This document shows, piece by piece, positions 11,966-14,782 of a DNA stretch of 14,782 nucleotides. Source of the DNA: Deltaproteobacteria bacterium. GTDB lineage: Bacteria > Desulfobacterota > Dissulfuribacteria > Dissulfuribacterales > QOAL01. The stretch is taken from contig JALWJV010000210.1 of assembly GCA_026996955.1 (NCBI GenBank), positions 1 through 14,782 on the forward strand, written 5' to 3'. Both the position numbers and the translations under genes were made by a program. The number at the start of each line of letters is the position of its first letter. Within the stretch, counting starts at the first letter, position 1. The notes beneath the pieces are model-generated. The model was not told the origin of the DNA. It saw only the letters and a program-made list of their open reading frames with translations, and made no database searches.

Positions 11966-13603
11966 GTGTCTTCCATGCATTCAGAACTCATAATCAACGT
12001 GGAGCCCTGGGAAACCAGGGTCGCACTCCTTGAAAACGGGACCGCAGTTGAATTCCATGTGGAAAGGGCGCTAAAGCGCGGTTACGTTGGAAATATTTAT
12101 AAAGGAAAGGTGGTGAGGGTGCTTCCCGGCATGCAGGCAGCATTTGTAAATGTCGGGCTTGAGCGCACTGCGTTTCTATATGTCACAGATGTATATGATC
12201 ATCTGAATGAATTTGAGCTCATGCTTGGGAGAGCCGAGTGTACCGAGGCGGATCATCACGCCTTGCACTGTGAGATTGGCGATGATGAGCCGGAGCCTGA
12301 ACTTCACTACACGCCTCCTCCGTTTCGAATAGAAGATCTCCTTCATGAGGGACAGGAGATCCTTGTTCAGGTGGCAAAGGAGCCGCTTGGAAGCAAGGGG
12401 GCCAGGGTCACGTCGCATATTTCCCTGCCTGGGAGACATCTTGTGCTGATGCCTACAATGAATCACATAGGCATATCAAGGCGCATTGAAGACGAGCATG
12501 AGCGTTCACGTCTGCGGGAGATCATTGAATCTCTTCGTCCCGGCGGGATGGGGTTTATTGTGCGTACGGCAGCCGAGGGTATATCCAGGGAAGACCTTGA
12601 GGCAGAGATGAACTTCCTGCTTAAGCTCTGGTCAAACATCCAGAAGCGTGCTGCCACAATGCCCATACCAAGCCTTGTTTATGAAGACCTTGACATTACG
12701 CTTCGTGCAGTGCGTGACCTCTTTACCGGCGAGGTGAAACGCCTGGTAGTGGATTCTGCCGATGCCTACAGGCGGATAATTGATTTCCTTGAGACCTTTG
12801 CTCTGAATCTCAAGCCCCGGGTAGAGTATTATTCCGATTCCACTCCGCTTTTTGATGCCTTTGGGATCGAAATGGAGATGTCAAGGGCGATCGGCAAGAA
12901 GGTATGGCTGAAGTCCGGTGGTTATATTGTCATAGAAAGCACAGAGGCACTTACGGCAATTGATGTAAATACCGGCAAGTTTGTAGGAAAACGCAGGCTT
13001 GAGGACACGATCCTAAAGACCAACCTTGAGTCAGCCCGCGAGATTGCATACCAGTTGCGGCTAAGGAACATAGGCGGCCTTATCATTATCGACTTCATAG
13101 ACATGGAAAACCCTGCAAGCAGGGATGAGGTCTTTAACTGCCTTAAGGAGGCAATCAAGCATGACAAGTGCCGCTCAAATATCCTTCGCATGTCCGAGCT
13201 TGGCCTGATACAGATGACAAGAAAGCGTAACCGCGAGGGCCTTACCCGCCAGCTATGTGAACGCTGTTTTTACTGTGATGGCGCAGGAGTGCTTCCATCC
13301 CGGCGCACAGTCTGTTATGAAATATTCAGAAAGATCAGGCGTGAGGCAGGAAACATTGATACAGACGCCATACAGATTCAGACGCATCCCCGCATTGGTG
13401 AGATGCTCCTTAAGGAAGAGGCGGTCCATGTAGAGACCCTTGAAAGGGAGACTGGGAAGGAGATTATTATTGTATCCCGGCCTGATCTTCATATTGAGCA
13501 TTACGAGATTAAATATATCAACTCATCAAGGGATTCGGGCCTGAAAGGAAACCAGGTCCCGCCCACTGGCGAGTCTGAAAAATACAACGGAGACAATAAG
13601 TGA
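11966..13603 (+). CDS. rng: ribonuclease G (RNase E/G family)
   Basis: A 545-residue endoribonuclease of the RNase E/G catalytic core type; it lacks the long C-terminal scaffold of RNase E, so RNase G is the better name. It would process rRNA and decay mRNA in the cytoplasm. The opening ELIINVEPWETRVALLENG is the family N-terminus. An S1-type RNA-binding region (about 38-150) is interrupted by an acidic insert (about 88-118, with GDDEPEPE). The DNase I-like domain holds the metal-binding Asp333 (AIDVNTGKF) and Asp376 (IIDFIDM). A Zn-link-like CERC at 431-434 is followed by another Cys in CFYCDG. Start GTG 11966 is set by AGGAGA (11955-11960), which overlaps the upstream stop. The next gene starts one base after its stop. 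Confidence 0.95.
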   Translation: MSSMHSELIINVEPWETRVALLENGTAVEFHVERALKRGYVGNIYKGKVVRVLPGMQAAFVNVGLERTAFLYVTDVYDHLNEFELMLGRAECTEADHHALHCEIGDDEPEPELHYTPPPFRIEDLLHEGQEILVQVAKEPLGSKGARVTSHISLPGRHLVLMPTMNHIGISRRIEDEHERSRLREIIESLRPGGMGFIVRTAAEGISREDLEAEMNFLLKLWSNIQKRAATMPIPSLVYEDLDITLRAVRDLFTGEVKRLVVDSADAYRRIIDFLETFALNLKPRVEYYSDSTPLFDAFGIEMEMSRAIGKKVWLKSGGYIVIESTEALTAIDVNTGKFVGKRRLEDTILKTNLESAREIAYQLRLRNIGGLIIIDFIDMENPASRDEVFNCLKEAIKHDKCRSNILRMSELGLIQMTRKRNREGLTRQLCERCFYCDGAGVLPSRRTVCYEIFRKIRREAGNIDTDAIQIQTHPRIGEMLLKEEAVHVETLERETGKEIIIVSRPDLHIEHYEIKYINSSRDSGLKGNQVPPTGESEKYNGDNK

Positions 13604-13604
13604 T

Positions 13605-14657
13605 ATGCCGTTTAGACCAGATGCAAGGCCAACACTCATAGGAAGTCTTCCCCTGTCAGATCACAGGGAGGCAACAGAAATTATTCTGCGCTACATGCAG
13701 GAGATACCCCTGTGGGCACAGTTGCCCTGCTATCCTGAGGAACGGCTGCTTTCCCAGTTTGCAGAGGGGCTTCCAGGGCTTAAATACAGAGATGATACCT
13801 GCTTCCTGGATACCTCGTCTCCTGAGTTTGAGGGTGAGATGCTGGCATTTTTTGAGCAGTATCTTGGGGTTACAGATGGCGGCATGCCGCTTTCCGATTC
13901 CATATTTGCCTTTTCAGAAAAGACGGGAAAGGGTTTCAGAACATTTCTTCACATGATAAGGGAGGCAGAGCCAGCACCCTTTGCATTAAAAGGTCAGGTT
14001 ACAGGGCCCTTCACCATGTTTACCGGCCTCAAGGACCAGGACGGCAAGATGGTATTCTATAATGATATGCTTCGTGATGCCGTGGTCAAATGTGTTGCAA
14101 TGAAGGCAAGGTATCAGGCAGAGGAGCTTAAAAAGCTGTCAGAGAATGTGATGGTCTTCCTTGATGAGCCGGCTCTCTCAGGATTTGGTTCTTCTGCAAT
14201 GGTTGGTATTCCCAGGGAAGATGCCCTGTCAGCCCTTAACGAGGCAATAGATGCCATACATCAGGCAGGGGGGCTTGCGGGGATTCATGTTTGTGCCAAT
14301 ACCGACTGGTCCCTTGTGCTTGAAACCGGGGTTGATGTGCTTAGCTTTGACGCCTTTGGTTATTTTGATCGCATAGCACTCTTTAAGGATCGCCTTGCCG
14401 ATTTTATGAAGCAGGGAAAGATTATTGCATGGGGACTGGTTCCAACACTTAATGACAATGATCTTGAATCTGCTGATGTTGATTCACTTCATGCCATGTG
14501 GGAGCAGCAGACAAAACAGCTTGGCTGCGACTATGATCTTATAAAGTCCCAGGCACTGATAACCCCGAGCTGTGGCACCGGTCTGCTTTCCCTCGATCTG
14601 TCCATCAAGGCACTTGAACTTACAAGGGATCTGTCAAACAGAATCAGACAGGGGTGA
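13605..14657 (+). CDS. MetE/UROD-like zinc methyltransferase family protein
   Basis: A 350-residue protein of the cobalamin-independent methionine synthase (MetE C-terminal) / uroporphyrinogen decarboxylase superfamily. Visible features: N-terminal TLIGSLPLSD, KGQVTGPFTM (129-138), FLDEPALS (185-192), GIHVCANTDW (226-235), SFDAFGY (247-253), and ITPSCGTGLL (319-328). His228, Cys230 and Cys323 align with the zinc ligands of MetE, so a methyl transfer to a thiol is the likely chemistry. The length matches single-domain core MetE-like and corrinoid-dependent methyltransferases, not full MetE, which is about twice as long. Methyl donor and acceptor are unknown; a folate-independent methionine synthase or a corrinoid methyltransferase are both possible. 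ATG 13605 lies one base after the RNase G stop, with GGAGA at 13589-13593. Its stop overlaps the next ATG. Confidence 0.82.
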   Translation: MPFRPDARPTLIGSLPLSDHREATEIILRYMQEIPLWAQLPCYPEERLLSQFAEGLPGLKYRDDTCFLDTSSPEFEGEMLAFFEQYLGVTDGGMPLSDSIFAFSEKTGKGFRTFLHMIREAEPAPFALKGQVTGPFTMFTGLKDQDGKMVFYNDMLRDAVVKCVAMKARYQAEELKKLSENVMVFLDEPALSGFGSSAMVGIPREDALSALNEAIDAIHQAGGLAGIHVCANTDWSLVLETGVDVLSFDAFGYFDRIALFKDRLADFMKQGKIIAWGLVPTLNDNDLESADVDSLHAMWEQQTKQLGCDYDLIKSQALITPSCGTGLLSLDLSIKALELTRDLSNRIRQG

Positions 14658-14782
14658 TGGCAGATAATTTAATGCACCCTGATTCTCCGGCCCTTCGTTC
14701 TGATGCGGATTTCATTTTCAGGGCAGCACTTGAGGCAGTTGATCCGAAAAAGGCAGTGAGGGCACATTTCAGCCTTGACGGT
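14657..14782 (+). CDS. probable glycerate 2-kinase, N-terminal part only
   Basis: The first 42 codons of a gene that runs off the right edge. The start ATG overlaps the preceding stop (TGATG), with AGGGG just upstream; ATG 14672 is an alternative start. The pattern LRSDADFIFRAALEAVDP followed by KKAVRAHF resembles the N-terminus of the GckA/TtuD (MOFRL) glycerate 2-kinase family, which phosphorylates glycerate to 2-phosphoglycerate. No catalytic residues are inside the window, so the call rests on this short N-terminal signature and is provisional. Confidence 0.6.
   Translation, partial: MADNLMHPDSPALRSDADFIFRAALEAVDPKKAVRAHFSLDG

Noticed and set aside
1..14782. CRISPR array, tRNA, rRNA, insertion sequence or prophage features
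   Set aside because: No regularly spaced repeats, no cloverleaf, no transposase or integrase frame and no terminal inverted repeats were seen.

Overview
The window reads as a chromosomal segment of a Gram-negative bacterium with roughly 50% GC. All genes lie on the + strand. An HDOD protein, receiver-CheB relatives, a multi-HPt CheA, an RNase G, a periplasmic L,D-transpeptidase and a MetE/UROD-like methyltransferase together suggest a Desulfobacterota/deltaproteobacterial-type anaerobe. This is inference from gene style; no rRNA or other phylogenetic marker is present.

Layout. (1) Bases 1-641 are an AT-rich leader with no established gene. It holds short repeats, several GGA-containing sites, one possible 32-residue ORF and a small hairpin. 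(2) Bases 642-8727 form a chemosensory-type signalling cluster: an HDOD protein, three consecutive receiver proteins whose C-terminal halves are CheB-methylesterase-like (the third also has an N-terminal PATAN/DUF4388-like domain), a single-domain CheY-like receiver, and a 1002-residue CheA-type kinase. A rho-independent terminator follows the CheA gene. (3) Bases 8863-9738 encode a nucleoside-phosphorylase/nucleosidase-like protein with an extra C-terminal helical region. (4) A consensus sigma-70 promoter at 9758-9785 opens a second, tightly packed run: isochorismatase-fold hydrolase, a 3-TM half-PnuC-like protein, exported L,D-transpeptidase, RNase G, MetE/UROD-like protein, and the start of a probable glycerate 2-kinase that leaves the window.

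Main interest. The signalling cluster contains no chemoreceptor, CheR or stand-alone CheW. Hand alignment to the CheB catalytic triad (Ser164/His190/Asp286, Salmonella numbering) gives Asp/Asn/Asn in the first CheB relative, Ser/His/Gln in the second and Gly/Glu-or-Gln/Gln in the third. All four receivers keep the acidic pocket, the phospho-acceptor Asp and the Lys. The kinase has one competent HPt domain (His48) and two HPt-like segments in which the phospho-accepting His is replaced. The simplest reading is a phosphorelay in which one CheA feeds several response regulators whose former methylesterase domains have become output or binding modules, with the HDOD protein as a likely partner. 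The output is unknown.

The second run looks like housekeeping genes (cell wall, RNA turnover, one-carbon and glycerate metabolism) sharing a transcript, with no evident link to the signalling cluster.
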